From Atrichornis clamosus (taxonomy: Eukaryota > Chordata > Aves > Passeriformes > Menuridae): 64,000 nucleotides of DNA. Within the stretch, counting starts at the first letter, position 1, and the number at the start of each line of letters is the position of its first letter. The notes under the pieces were generated by a model, which did not search any database, was not told where the DNA came from, and worked only from the letters and a program-made list of their open reading frames with translations. Below, piece by piece: positions 1-13,941 of this stretch. Both the position numbers and the translations under genes were made by a program. The DNA lies in assembly GCA_013400975.1 (NCBI GenBank), contig WBMZ01012062.1, positions 1 through 64,000 of the forward strand. The letters run 5' to 3'.

Positions 1-3000
1 TAAATTTCTCAGTCCAAACAAAGATGTTTGGAACTCGTGTGGGAAGAACACGATGTACTGGCCCTCTTTAGAAGCAAGAAAACAAGAAGCCTCTCGCTGT
101 GCTGCCACAAGATATATTTATTATTTATTCTATTTCTTTGCCCAGTTTATTTTTCAACACCAATTAAAAGCTTATTCCTGCCTGTGAGCCCAAAATACCT
201 TGGGCTTCAGCCATCCTGGATATTCATTGTGTTTTGTCTGCCTCTTTGTTCTGCAAAAAGTACCATCAGCCCCGTCTGTTCTCTGCAAATATGGAATCAA
301 GACATCATCAGGTTATTTATTTGCTCCAAATGTTTCCTTTTTCTGAGGAGGGTAACAAAAGCAACCAGCTTTATAAACAGGGAGACCTTTTTGCCTAGTG
401 TAATGTCTCTATACATTACGCAAAAATGAAATGAAGGCAGTGCATTGTCAATTCTCTGATTCACTAGGTTGCTCCAACAATTTTTTGTAAACATTCTGTC
501 CTGTAATTGCATTTTAGATGCTGGAAATTTGTGGCTGGTTTTCTTTGCCCAGACACTGTTAATTCTGCTTGGCACTGATGGTTTTATCTTCATCTGAGTA
601 TCAGTCTGCTTGTCTCTAGAAAATACGTATCAGGACCTGCACTAGACATTTCATGTTCATGTCCCTCCAAGTCATAGCTAAACCTGTCAGTGAGTCAGAA
701 ACAAACAAGTCAACATGGTACTGAGTTCTACACAGTCCTCGTTAGGCCATGGAGGTCCCACTGCAGGGACATCACGTGGTGTGCAAAAGGGCGTGCTGTG
801 TCTGGGACACCCAAAGAAAAACGCCAAAGAAGCTAAATTTCCCAATTCTGATGCAATTCTTCTCCCATGAAGGAAACCTTCAGAGAACAGGCTGACATGG
901 CTGCAGGGATTTCCTTGCAGACCTCTGCAGACCTGTTTTCTTATACCTGCATCAAACAGAAACACTGGGAAGAGCTTACAATATTTCTTATCACGTTGGG
1001 ACGTGGAGAGGGCCCATCAGGGAACAAGCGAGTACCAAGGTCCGTGGGCATTTTCAGTGCTTATCCTCTTGCAGTTGGCAATAACTCTGAGGCTTGGGAG
1101 AAATAACTTCAAATCTCTTCTTTTCAGTGAATTTTCTCTGTGACTTTAGCAAGCAGGTACTTGCTGCCACAGGGAAGCACCTGCACTGGTCCTGGCTCCC
1201 CAGGCTATCCCCGGGATATTGCAGACTGTCTGTCTCACTGGCTCCTTCCTCCTACATGTCAATTTGCGAGAAAAACCTGCTGACCTCTGCAGGCAGCATT
1301 TTGAAGCAAGGCAAAGTGGGTACTTCTCTGTGGCTGTGGATTAGGGACACAGTCCTACGACCTCAGGTGGCTTCACCACAGCAGCACGCAAGAGAAAAAG
1401 GATACAGGATGGAAGAAGGGTCATCAAGAGGTCCATCAACATGTCATGTCACTTAATGTGGAGAGTCTCCCCTCCTCACTTGACATGACAATCACAAGGC
1501 TGTGCTTTCGAACAAATTCTACAACTTTGTGTTAGAACTTATAACAATAATACTGTGATGATCACCAGCGTCAAGACTGCAAGGTACTTCTCTGTAGAAA
1601 CAACAGGAACTATTCACATACTTTAATATAGAAAGGAAGAAAAAGAAAAGAAAAATAAACAAAATCTGGATCAAGACAGATTGATTATCTTCCTAAGGGG
1701 CAAAAATCAGCCCACAGACTAGGGTGAAGGGCAGAGCTCCACAGCTGGATTGTCAGAGAGCTAAAAGCTTGGCACAGTATCCTGCAGAAGCATAACAGCT
1801 CCCATATTCATTATACAATTACAATTAGTGATTAATACTCATCCAAGGCCCTTCTTCCACAACTGCTATATGACTGCTCTCTCTCTGGAGAGAGAGACCT
1901 TTTGATGCCAAGGGGAGTTCCCTGTATAAATAAAGCAGAAAGCAAAGATTCATGCTGAGAGTGGAACAAGGGAAGCTGACAGAGGATTTTCTCTCTCCAT
2001 CAAGTACAGCATGCAAAGGGCTATTTTTTACCTCTGGCTGCAACTGACTGCCAACGCTGGCAGAAGGTACCACGTGCACCTGTGCAAGAACAAAAAAGGA
2101 TCTATCTGTGCCACTGGAATGCTTTTCCAGGGGAGGTGTTCTGGACCTGAGCTATCGGGTCAGACTTCAATAAGGCTTTCTCTCTCCAGGGGCAAGACAG
2201 AAGTTTGCTTTGGGACATTAACCTCAACACTTCCCTGCAGCTGCCCAGCTTGCAAGGCCTCAGCTACTCCAGCATATAACCTTGGGTCTTCCCACATTCT
2301 TCTGCAAGAGAACACGTCCTCTTCTGTAGGGAAAGGCAAGGCAGGGATGGCTTACACAGAGTCGGAGCTGCATAGTCCAAATCTCTATCCTTTGCTGCAT
2401 TCTTGTTTCTAACTTTTAACTTTCAAGTTCGTACTTAAGTACTGGAAGCCCATCATTTATATGTCATTTCTCTACGGCAGCTTGATTTGGGATAAATGAA
2501 GTGGTATTTACTTTGGAAAACAGCATAGGATTTAGCTCTGCTGAGGAAGAGCAAGACAAGAAAACAAAGAAGAGGGAAGGGGTACATATAGACATGATTG
2601 CAAAATTAAGATCATATTTAATTTCCTAGCATTTGCAGAAGAAAGGGACTTCAAATGCCACTCAGTTTATATCCTGTTGTCTGAGAGGGCATATAGAATG
2701 GAGAAAGATTTATCATGCATTCTTCAAGCTCTCAATTTTCTGAGTAGATATAAGCATTCATCGTATGTATCTTTTTTCTGCATCTTTTTTATTTTAAAGT
2801 AATTGAGTATCTATGAGATTGGTAGGAGATCAGTGCTATGAAAATGGCAAGAGGACACAGTAAATGGGAGAGGTATCTCTGCAGTTAAATTGCTTTGTGA
2901 GCCTTTACCTTTTGGTAACTCCCCTGGTCTCAGGACAGATCTTTGTTAATAAATTCTTCTTAACAAGAGTTGTAGCTAGTTATAGATTTGCAAACTGGCT

Positions 3001-5369
3001 GCCATGGAAACAAACTCATTAACCTCCCCTAGCAAGCCCCTGTCCCCTTTTTACACTGTTAGTGCTGAGGATGAGAGTCTCTATATCCTGAATTTTTCTT
3101 TCCTTCAGCCAGGTTTGAGGGTCTCTCAGGGTGTTAGGACTCTTTGCCATTGGAAATTACAAAGAATCATATTTTCCCTCCTCAAACCCTTTCAGTCAAC
3201 ATTTGGGCAGCACAAATAAAGTTCCCAGGAGCCCCTGAAATACTGAGAACTGAGGGCACTAGGAAAATTGTGAATTGGTGTGACAAGACCCCAGGTAAAA
3301 TCTGAGACAAATTAAACAGACATGGAGGCACTTGAAGGAAAGAAAAAACAACCAAGCAAACCCAAACACTGTGATTACCTATATGTAACTGTAAGAATCT
3401 ATAAAATTGTCATTCCTAAGACTGCAAAACTTCATTTGTTTGTGTATTTTCATCAAGAAGATAATTTTTCCTCACACAGAGAAGTGGTAGGAGAGAGATT
3501 ACTTATAAATTCTTGTGACTCTTAAAGAAACTTACCCTTAGTGGCAGTAGGGGTGCTGTCAACACTTGGACTCTCCTTCAAAATCTCTAAATAAACGCAA
3601 CACCCAGAGGCTCTTGTCACACTCTCTTTAATTTGCTGCTCTGTGGAGCCTGGGCTTTCCTACCCCCATCCCTAGAACAGTCAACACAAAGCCAACCCAG
3701 GAGGACTGATACCCATGTGAGACCTGATTGTTGCACTCAGGAAGAACAGGAAGTCTTTTTATACTGCAAAATCTGACTTCTCTTACAGGTGCACTGGCAT
3801 AGAAGGGATTTGGCATGGCAATAGCAGTCCCTGCTCTCCCCATCTGCTGGAAGGAATAACTCAGCCAACATCAGCACGCCTGGCAGCGTCTCCTGTTAAA
3901 ATGCTCTGCTCTGTAATTTCTGTGACATCCTTGTATGGCACTAGGCTCACACAGAGCAACTGTAATCCACAAGCCAGCAAAGACACCAGACATGGGTCAG
4001 GAACTCAGTTTGCCACTAGGGAGTTTCTTCACAGATTTGTGTTTGCTACTGTCTTAAGATAAATCTCTTTGAAAGCTCTTCAGTGTCAAAGCAAACTGGA
4101 TAAAAGGTCAAGAAGAGCTTTTATTCTACTACCCTCTGCATTCAAGTTTGCTTTCCCTCACACCCTTGATTAGTCTGTCATTTTCTACCTTCCTCCATAT
4201 CCTTCCTTCCCTTGAAAAAGCCCTTTTTGACTGTCCCCAGTCAGGGTGTTTGTGTGGCTGACCTGTGAGCTCTGTATTGAAGATTCACACACTATTTCCA
4301 AGCAGGCTGGTGCATTCATACAGAGGACAAGGCTCAGTTCTGGACTTAGTTTAGCTGGGTTAAGTCCAGGGTTTGGTGCATTTCATCATTCCACAGCTTT
4401 TCTTCCATACAGAAACCTTTCTTAAGCTCATGAAGGACTTTGGCATCATTTGCTCTATTATTCCTGTCATCTTCCCCATACAGGTGAAATCTAGTAATTC
4501 TGCTTCATGAAGGGAATAAGGATCCAGGATGTCATGTGTTTGTGGGTCAGGGCCTAAGACATGTCAATATCCTCCACAAAATTTCTGGGAAATGTGATAA
4601 ATCTGTAAGTGGTTTGACAAATTAAAATCTCAGACATGTTTTAACAATTAAAAATCGTTTTTTGTCCCTGTGGCAAAGGGGATTATAAAGGACAATGGTC
4701 CACCAGTCATAAGGTGTTAATTGTCACTGACAGCATCCTGGGCTCTGGCAAATAAATGGGAAGAGATCACCTAAAGGAACTGACCAGGAGTCCATTGTGA
4801 TCTGCTGTTAATGTTCTGGCCCCTTAACTCACTCTTCTCCATGCTTAGGCTTCAGGAACTTTGCAGGGACTTTTTTCCCTTGTCCACTGCATCTATTCCC
4901 TCTTCCCCAGCTGAAGTAGGGCCATTCTTTCCCATGCAGACATCATGGTAAAAATGAAGGTGCCTAGACTCTCCACTGCTTTCTGTTGGCTTTGCCCCAT
5001 AGATTTTAGGAAAGCTTAAATGTTTTTTGTAGGTCCAAGTCATTTTAATCATTAAAGAAGGACAATGGTAGCCGCCACCTAAAAATGCAATTTAATGCCA
5101 AACCCAGCTTTTTGCTGGCATTCATTAGTGACCGGAGCAAATAATTTGAATTTAAAGCCAAAAAAGATAGTGGAGGAGTAATTCAACAACTGGGACATAG
5201 AAACAGTACCAAAAAGAGACCATTGATGCATTTAATGTCATCAGGACAAGTCAAATATCAGCTTGTCTGTGCACGCAGACAATCAGGGTTTATAGTGTAG
5301 AAGTGAGTCTGTGTGGGATTAGGTTTGGACTAGTTCATCAATTATATAGCTGTAAGCTATAATAAAAAA
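1..5369. other. Unique non-coding stretch, no gene recognised
   Basis: AT-rich, CpG-poor DNA with stops in all frames at short intervals. The longest open frames are 133 codons at 28-429 and 133 codons at 2011-2412, both on the plus strand. Neither has a recognisable domain, a biased protein-like composition or a promoter-like setting, so I read them as chance. A small near-palindrome sits at 1878-1897. No transposon signature was recognised. This could be intergenic or intronic; nothing in the sequence decides which. Confidence 0.7.
1878..1897. repeat. CT/GA inverted repeat
   Basis: Nine bases of alternating T and C (1878-1886) are followed by a GG spacer and nine bases of alternating A and G (1889-1897), which are the exact reverse complement. 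It is a perfect 9-bp-arm inverted repeat. As a hairpin the two-base loop is too tight, so the innermost pairs would open. No function can be inferred. Confidence 0.6.
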
Positions 5370-5600
5370 TAATAATACTTTGCACTTGCATAGTGCTTCC
5401 ATCGTCAGATCTCATCTAGAAGTACTTCATAAACATTAATTAAGCTATGTGCCTCTGTGAAGTACATATTAGATCATTATTTTTTTCATTATTATTATTA
5501 TTATTATATCAGTTTTTAAAATGAAAAAAGAAGTTTAGTGACTCACACAAGGTCACCTCCATCATGTTTAATAGGTCTGTCAGCTGACAGTCATCTGAGA
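5370..5600 (+). mobile_element. Ancient MIR/L2-like SINE relic
   Basis: The left part resembles the remembered core of old amniote SINEs: a 'tttgcacttgcatagtgctt' start, then a degenerate 'agatctca...acttcataaacattaatta' block. The right part has the typical tail order: an ATT-rich stretch, a degenerate 'tttacagatgaggaaactgag' equivalent, and 'gtgactcacacaaggtcac', matching the conserved 'tgacttgcccaaggtcac' shared by MIR and L2 3' ends. It is heavily diverged. The exact subfamily cannot be fixed by eye; two sequences with the same plan occur at 24872-24985 and 33668-33885. Confidence 0.55.
5488..5507. repeat. (ATT)n microsatellite
   Basis: About six uninterrupted ATT units lie inside the SINE relic at 5370-5600. 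They probably grew from the AT-rich 'tattatta' section of that element. Confidence 0.8.
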
Positions 5601-8600
5601 TGCTGTCTCCAGGCTGAAAGGATGGGGTGATCTGGGTAGAATAAAGTGATATTGCTTATTTCATGCTTGTACTATGATTCCAGAATTTTAAATTTAAGAC
5701 TGGTGCATCCATACTATGATGTAGATTCATTAATGCCAAATTTTTGCTGAGATAAGTATTCAATTTTTTTTTTTCCTTCACAAAACCTACAGAAACTGAA
5801 TATCTCTGAGGTAAATATCAATTTAGCTCTTGTTATATTTATTTTGGAACTGGCCAATGTACTCAAACATCATAGGAAGGAGCAAAAAGAATGATAATGC
5901 AACCACAGGTTTGGTTTGCTATGTTTCTTTCACTTTTGTGCATATCACATGAGGACTACTGAGCTATGAAAAGCTTACATTTTAGGTAAAACATGAGGGT
6001 TTTTTTTCTTATGTGGACTTTCAAGCACTAAGGTTATACTGCAAACTGATCGTTGTTTGACAAATCATGGATTCCCTAAGTCTCTCTCTGCTTTCAAGAC
6101 AGCCCATGTCTTTACAGGCTTTACTTAGAGGATAAAGATGCTTGCTTTTATAGAAGACAAAACTGCTAAGGGACACGGGTTATGGGAGACATCGCTGGCA
6201 CAGGGAATAACAGAGAACAGCACTGAGTCACAGCAGGGTGATCACTAAAATCCTTGACAAATCCTACTCGTTTTAAAGCATTCAAAGCAGGAGATCTCAA
6301 AGTGACATAAAGAAGGAGTAGGTTTTTCTGCCCTCATCTTATGGTGTGTGGAGGGAGGGAAAGCCAAGACACAAAGTAGTGAGGTGAGCTGCCTTTCTCT
6401 GCTCAGAAGTGGGGTCCCCGCACACCAAGTTGTGCACCATGAAATTAGGTATTTTCCTGTAAAAATGAGTCTCCTTCGCTGTGCTTGTGAACTTGCTAGA
6501 ACCTGTGAATGTGCCTTTCAAAAGATAGATTTGGAGGAGCTCTTATATTGAAGCAGAATTAAAAAGAATGAAAATGATACAACATTTGTAAAGCCCAAAT
6601 CCTATCTTATTTATCTATTGTCTCTGTCTTGTCTCAATCCAAGTACAAACACCTTCACCTACCCATTTTGGGGACACAATGCTCTGTGATGTCAGGCTCT
6701 CTTTTCTGGGAGAGTTCCTCTCTGGATTTTGCCTACAGGAGATTTGAAAACCCACAGAACCTTTGGGGTTTATGATCTCTCAGCTGTGCCTTTGAAGAAG
6801 GGATGGAATCAATACGTTTCCAAAACAGCAGTAGCTTTCTAAGTGGCTATGGCACACAGAGCAGTATTGGAAATAGATAAACTGACACTCTGCATCTCTC
6901 CATCTCTTTGAGCTGTGTCAGGTAAAGCTGCCTGCATTAGGACTGTACATAGTTACTTCTTGTCACTCTGGGAATTTGCAAATTGAAAATAAGGCCTGGC
7001 ATTATTGAGAACAGATCTAAATATTTTATAATTCCTGATGGATTCTTAAGAGTGCTGGACACCTGCTCCACAGCACAAAGTGACCTAAAATCTGTGGACA
7101 GTGATGAAGAACAAAGACACTTTCTCTCACTCCTTCAGGAGAAAGGCAGATATGGTTAAACAGGGACAAAAAGCATGGAACACTGTCTTGGCCACTGCAG
7201 CCAACCTGGACTGGGCTGACTCCAGACCAGTAACACATTCACTTTCCTCATCCTCTGGCCTGTTTTAGAGGTCATTTACCCAAGATTCACTATACAGAAC
7301 TGTGAAACTACTTTCTCCTTTGCCCCTCTCTCTTGCAACAGATGGATTATAGCAAAGACAGAGCTAAAAAAACAAACCAAAAGCACCTTACTGTTTGCAG
7401 GACACATCAACTTCAATCAAACTCTGTCCCTCTCTTGTGGTCACAGACCTATTCACTCAGTTTCCAGTCCTGCTGGCTGGGGAAGGAATGACTGTCTAAT
7501 TAGTTTCCTCAGCAGCATTAAAGCTGGTAGTTCACAACAAAACAGGAAGGGATAAACAAGCTCACAGTCACAAACTAATTGATAGGAGACTTTCAGTGGC
7601 CCACGCTGAAGAGATTTAAGGCCTCACTGAAAGCCCTTTGAACGCCATTTGAAGTTTCCCATCAATGTCACTGGAGAGTTTGTATTAGCTCTCTGACAAG
7701 TGAGATATGTGTAGGGTTTTAGAGGAAAAGAGTAAAATCTTTTCCTCAAATTGAGAAAATTCCTGTTTCCTTCTTGGCCAAACAAAAAATATGTTAGGTA
7801 CTTGTTTGTGTGTGCCCAGGCAGCTTCTTTGGTTGACCTCTGTGACTGTTCATACAGATGTGTCTGATACAAAACAACAATTATTTTTTATTTCTTCTTC
7901 ATATATCATTGACTTCTAACTATAATGAGTGTGTGCTTAACTAAAAGAAAGATTATATATGTTTGTTAAATGTCGTGAGTACCCTTGGATGCCAAAATTA
8001 GTTATATGTTGAAAATGTAGCTATCTATTTGAAATTACGGGAATAATAGATATGAAGCATTCCTAATAAGCTAAAACCCCTTGGGCTTTGAACTCTCCAC
8101 CTCTGCAATACGAGATGGAGAATTTAGATACAAAGTTCCACAGCTGAAAATCTATTCAGAAAGAACAAATATAGGCAGACTTTTCTGATTCCCTGAATGT
8201 AGTGAAAAATGCTATACATGCATGTGTTTTTACAGATGTTTGAAATACAGGATAGAGTCCAAGGGATTTCAGATCAGACATTTTGGAGTCTCCTAATACA
8301 GACCCCTCTGACAGGCACATTACAACTAGTCAGTATCCCTTGCGCCTGCCTCTGGCTCCCCACTGTTCTGCAACTGGGTCAATCCATTCCAGTGAAAAAG
8401 TAACTACTGAATATAAAGCATTTGAGATCTAGAAGATGAAATAGCCTCTGATATGATTTTTTAAATTGTCCTCTTACTACCTAAAGCCACTTCTATTCAT
8501 TTTAGTTGACAGTAGCTAAGATAAGACAGAATATAATAGAATAGCACAAAATTATTTATGAAATGTCAGGAGTGATTATTTAATTTCAGGAAATTCTGTA

Positions 8601-9809
8601 CTCAATGATATCATAAATGCCACAAAAATACTCAGGTTAGTATTAAAAAAAATAAAGAAGATACTCTGTTTCATAATTTTTTTCTCAGTGTTAAAGTATT
8701 AGATTAATATAATATATCATTTGAGGGAATATAACCACCAAATTATACTAGGTAACATACACTGCCTTGTTTTGTTTCTTTTATATTCCCTCCCATTTTA
8801 TCTTGGAAAGCAGAAATTTGAGTTGTTTCATCTTCTGTGTAATTTTAAACAATACACATGAGGTTCAACCAAGTCCTGTTTTGGACCTTCCTGTCCCTGT
8901 GGCAGTGGGCTGCGTTTTGTGGTCTCAGAGTGGAGCTTCTGGGTGTGGTTTGTTCAAACCAGGCAGTTTGCTTCAAAACCACTCTACTACTCCAAAGAAG
9001 AACAGTGATAGATTAAGCTGTGGTGGATTACCTAAAAATGAGGAGAGGGAACTGCTTTTGGATACAGCACCTTAAATCTCCCTAAGCTACAGGGACATCC
9101 CACTGACATGCAGTTAAATGTCCTGTCGGGGTTTAAAAGAGTCTTCTAATCAAGCACCTTTCCCTCAGTTCCCAAGCTATTGTACTTCCCTTCTTTACCC
9201 CTCTGATAAAAATCTGGGGTGACCTTCCCCAAGGGGCTTAAATAAAAAGAGGACAGAAGCTACTGAATAGCTGTGGGACATGGAAGCCAGCTCTTTTCAG
9301 AACTTCCAGGTGGGACTGAAAGCATCTTGGTGAAGGTATTCTTTCTCATCCTGTGTTTGCACAGTGCCTGACATACAGAGGACAGCCCCCCCCAAACCTT
9401 GTATTGGACATTTTGTTAAGTTCAGTTGAAGAAAACTGCTGCAAAAATAGGAAAAATAAATCAAAACTATATTGCAGAATATTCCAAAATAGCTTTCTTA
9501 CAATGTACTACTTCAAATTCAGCACTGTTTCTCTATCCAAAAGCTACCTGCTTGCTTGTTTTGTAAGAAAGCTGAAAATTTCAGCTGCAGATGGATGAAT
9601 TCCAAGGAGTTTCATTTCCATGGTTTACTGTAAATTAAAACAGTATAAGAATAATTTACGAGGAATAGAATCTGTCTGCAGGTTGTTATTATTCTGTAGT
9701 CTTCCTTAGACAGGTAAGCTGTCAGTTATTAAAAAGTGACCTAATATTTTGCTCTCACTTTTGCTGCAAAACAGGAATTCTCTGTGTTATTTTACCAGGA
9801 AATAAAATT
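5601..9809. other. Unique non-coding stretch, no gene recognised
   Basis: No coding frame, RNA gene or transposon was recognised. Open frames are at most 102 codons (8767-9075) and carry no domain. A run of eight C occurs near 9390, and short A or T runs are scattered throughout. The sequence is AT-rich and CpG-poor like its surroundings. Confidence 0.7.
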
Positions 9810-9861
9810 AATATTAATAATAATAACAACAACTGCAACAGTAACAACAGCAACAACAATA
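9810..9861. repeat. Compound AAT/AAC microsatellite
   Basis: Roughly 50 bp of trinucleotide repeat shift from AAT-type units (9810-9825) to AAC-type units (9825-9861), with GCA interruptions that give a CAACAG-like mixed section. The interruptions suggest an older, partly stabilised repeat. No coding context is present. Confidence 0.8.
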
Positions 9862-11959
9862 TCTTTATGTACATACTTCACAATTTATGCCATTATTGTT
9901 AATAATTCCCACTGTCTTTTTGAGATGCATGTTAGCAAAAAATGAGAGTATTTAAAAATTTTCCTGCAGAAAGAAAGTCACATAGGCACACCATATTCTT
10001 ATTTATAGATATGAAATGCTTTTGTGTTAAGACAAAACTAATCTGAATTTCCTTAAACAGATCTTATTATCTAGGTCTCAGATAAAGCTGACATGAAATT
10101 CACACATTCTGAACCTGTTCTCATGTGCTTAAACCTAAGGTAATACCTTCAGCTTTTATGTAGTTATTACAAATAAACTCAAAGCAGCTCCATCCTCTCT
10201 ATCAAAAAAGCTGTTATCTTTGGAATTAATCTCACAGCCTGCATAGAATTAATCCTATCTAGTTTCAGTAATCCTTTGTATATGTATTTATATGATCATA
10301 CCTGCTTTTTTCAGGCATCAGTGGATTGCTTGTGGAATTAATTCCTTTGCAGACTTTACAGCAGTGTATAATCTAAAATTGTTTACTAAGCTACACTGTG
10401 ATATTCATCTACTGAAGGCTCAAACACAACCATGCCACGTTACAGAAATGCAACACTGCTATGCTAGAAAAACTACATCTTGATCTCACCCATACTCTGC
10501 ATTCTGCTTCCAAATCTTGCAAGATCTCAAATAAGCAAGTATGTGAAAATGGTGGCTTTAAGGTGTTATGGAACATGAAACTGAAAAAACCCAACCCAAA
10601 CCCAAACCTCTCTCAGATGAAATAGGATAACATTTTTATGATATTCATTGGTAGTCCTTCAGCCGGAGTATACTCAAGCATATCGAGTTGCTTGCCCAGA
10701 ATCTGGCTGTTAACAAACACCTTTGGGAGATAATGTCTGCAGATCTACATTGTGCATATGCTGCATGATTGTCTCATACCTTCTGGGAGAAAAGTTATCA
10801 GAGGAATTACACTGACTTGGGGCATTCGGTTTTAGTGGGTTTTGTCATGCACAGTACCTACCATTTACATCCATGGAATAAATGGTGAATAGAAATAGCT
10901 CCAGAGGGTAAAAATTGCAGCCAAAAATATATATACTTGTAAACAGGAAAAATCAACCACTGCATTGTACATGAGCTCAGTGATTGTTGGGTATCATCAC
11001 AGGTTAAAAACCAAATCAAATCAAAAGACACACACACACACACGAAAGTATCCTCTTTTATTAGGAAAGTGAATGCCATGGTTTTTATAGATCTTACTTC
11101 TAATTCCCTGCTGTGATTCATCATCTCTGGTGGAGGATAGGGACTCCAGTATCTTTGCCAACCATTTGTGTCGTTTAGACAGTCCTGGGTATTATATGGG
11201 GGAGAACCAAAGCCAGACAGGGTTATTTTAATATTATGGGGTTGGCTATGTTTAGGCAAGTTTTGTTTGTGCTTTGTAGCCTCTTTGGGATGTGTCACAT
11301 AACCTCTCATTTTGAAATAACTTTTCATGGGTTTTTATTTAGCAGAATCATTTTATCATTGACCTTGTCAGAAAGGAGGGCCCATCCTGAATAACTTCAT
11401 TCATAGCAGTTGGGGGGAAAAAAAAGAAAGAAAAGGTTGAGATTTTAAAAAAACTCTTCTTGTCCCAGATTAAAGTAATTTTCAAAAAATGTAAGTGGCA
11501 TTATCCCCACTAAGACCAGGTAAAGCCCCATTGAAATCAGAATTCTGGGCATCTATGAGATGGGCAACTGTATAAAAAATGCAATCAAAAATTAATAAAA
11601 ATGAAAGACATCTCATGGGGAGATGACAAGCATATAACTATTGTGCACAGATATTAAGAAAGTATCTGTAGCTTGACATTTAATAGAATAACTTTCATTT
11701 GTAAAATGAAACAATTAGATAAATAAGAGAAGCAGAAACTAAATGCTACAAAACTTAGGTGTGTCAGAAAGAAAGATGAAACAGTAGTTAGTTACGACAC
11801 AAGAAGAAACAGAACTCAACTGAGCAAAGAGCTTATTCAGACAGCAGGAATTGTGAAGGAATAGTTTCCCACAGCATTAACTGTGACTTCTGTGTGCTGG
11901 ATGTCAGGAGCACAAGAAGGAAGAGGAGAGCATCACTTCAGAGGCTGTAAATCTGACAA
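9862..11959. other. Unique non-coding stretch with a short CA tract
   Basis: The longest open frame of the whole window (156 codons, minus strand, 10858-11328) lies here, but it runs through the CA dinucleotide tract at 11028-11043, which supplies its V-C-V-C-V stretch. It has no recognisable domain and I do not call it a gene. The rest is AT-rich with nothing identified. Confidence 0.65.
11028..11043. repeat. (AC)n microsatellite, about 8 units
   Basis: Sixteen bases of uninterrupted AC/CA dinucleotide. It is short and possibly polymorphic. Confidence 0.85.
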
Positions 11960-12370
11960 GGTGATTGTGAATCCTGCCTTGTAGTATGACTGCTTGTCTG
12001 CTTGATGGTCTGCCCTGGCTGGTCCAAACTAGTGCCAGCTGCTGGTGTGGGATATGTCCACAGCCCGCGGGATGGGGCAGTCCTGGCAGCTGCCTGAGGG
12101 CGCCAGAAGAGGTGCCACTTGCGGGGCTTGTCTGTATTTCACTGCTCACCTGCAACCCTGGGAGCATCACAGGGCTGTAGCAGAAAGCTCCGGGGTTGGG
12201 TTCAGCTCACAGCCTGGGCCACTGAGGCCCTAAACGTTCCCTTGTCACTGAACTACAACCTAAGTGCAGCACAGTCAATGATGTTCACTGGGGAAGCTCC
12301 AAAACAGGAGAAGGGAGAGCGTTGCCAGGCAGGATTGAGCTGCCTTGGAGGTGTTACCTGGTGGTGAACT
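11960..12370. other. GC- and CpG-richer patch of unknown nature
   Basis: This stretch is clearly more GC-rich than its flanks and holds several CpGs (for example in 'cccgcggg', 'gggcgcc', 'gcggggc', 'ctccgggg', 'aacgttcc' and 'agcgttgcc'), while the flanks have few. Overlapping short open frames occur on both strands (up to 88 codons), as expected when stop codons thin out with GC. It could be a weak regulatory element, a non-coding exon or an unrecognised repeat fragment. I recognise no transposon family or protein in it. Confidence 0.4.
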
Positions 12371-13941
12371 TGGAAAAGTAATTAATGCAGTATTCAATTC
12401 TACTTAAAGTCAATGTCTTGCAGGCAAGGACAACAGTCACAGGGAGGTAAAGCTTTTAGGGTCAGACTTTACACAGGTGTATTTCTGACCTTTGAACAAG
12501 TCTATTTTTGTCTTATCCCTTCCCTCTTGCAGAAACATGCAGAATGCAACTCTCATTCAATTTTTCTGTCTTTTCAAAGATGCATCAGTTAAGTCGCTCT
12601 TTCCTGGTTCTGGAGTATGCTCCTGCTGAAGTCTCTCCAAGTATTAGATATACCATGACTGAATAATCTGCAGAGCATAAAGCATGATGTCTTTGGAACA
12701 AAAATTGCACTTTACATGTACCTTCCTAGACTGCTGTGAAGTCTTAGACTGCAATAGATTGAAAACCTTTGTGACCCTCTATAGCTTCAATGACAGATAA
12801 TGCTTTTAGTATAATTAAGTAAATATTCCAAATGTATAAATCAGACCAGAGCCTGTAAGGCCTGACCTGAAATCTCACCAATCTGCTTGAAGCTGCCTGG
12901 AGTTCTGGTTTTGATCCCAGATGGAAATACCGAGAGAATTTATTTTATCATGGTGAGAAGAATACAAGTTTATGAGTGTACATATATAAATGAATATACA
13001 TATTTATGCATACATACATAAAATTAGGAATTTTTTTTTTAAAAAGGTCAGTTACTTATTGTACTAGCAGTGAGTAAAAGTTTTAGGAAAGAGTCCAAGT
13101 TTATCCAAAGAAATTCAGTAGTGCTTCATTCTAACCCATTTTAAACTTGAAATTTTCTGCTCTTTACCACGGAGACATGCATAGGTAATAGCCTCTCAGA
13201 TAATCAAATTCAAACTGTTGTATTGAATTAACTCAAAATTAATAACCAGAAGGACCCAGAAGCTCAAAAGGAGCAATGTGTTAAGAACACTGAAATGAAA
13301 GGAAGACTGAGCAGAATTAAGGAATAAGGAGAAGATAAGTAAAAGAAATAACAACTTGGTGCTTTTTATGCAAAGCTCACAGCAATCTCGTGGTTTTAGG
13401 CTGAAATCAATTTATCTATATTTGGACATGCCTCGCAGTACCGATGGGAGCCAGGAGCACAGGGAATCTATAAACACTTGCACAATAATTAAGCATAGCC
13501 TTGCTAGCACAGCCCGGCCAGCCCTGGTTCAGCATGCATTCTGGCCATCAGCAAGCCCTGGGAAAAATTCAAGCCATTAGAGAGAGCAAAATATGTGACA
13601 TGTGAATTTGCTTCATGCAGAGCTGCATTTTTTCCTTCTGGATTGTGTAGTGTTCCAAGCAAAATTGGTGTGCTGCTGTAGAAACTTAAAGGAGCTCACA
13701 CCAAAGTGCCTGGCAGCGGCCAAAGAAAGACTTGTGAATGAGAAAATAATGAAATCGTATACTTAAATCCAAACAGTTTAAAAGCAGCATTGCTACCATC
13801 AGCTGGATAACCAAGAGGTATGAAATGGCATAATTACGTGGATTTCTGTCTACACAATTTAAAGGTCTGGCTAAGCATCTCAAAATCTCATTGAGATCAA
13901 AAAACCATTAACTGTGTCTCTGGTGGGATATAATCCCTGGT
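12371..13941. other. Unique non-coding stretch
   Basis: AT-rich sequence with a low-complexity TA/CATA section at about 12979-13022 and a short T/A run near 13030-13044. Open frames do not exceed 74 codons. Nothing else was recognised. Confidence 0.65.

Noticed and set aside
10858..11328. 156-codon minus-strand frame, the longest in the window
   Set aside because: It runs through a CA microsatellite, has no domain, and its length is near the chance maximum for six frames of 64 kb.
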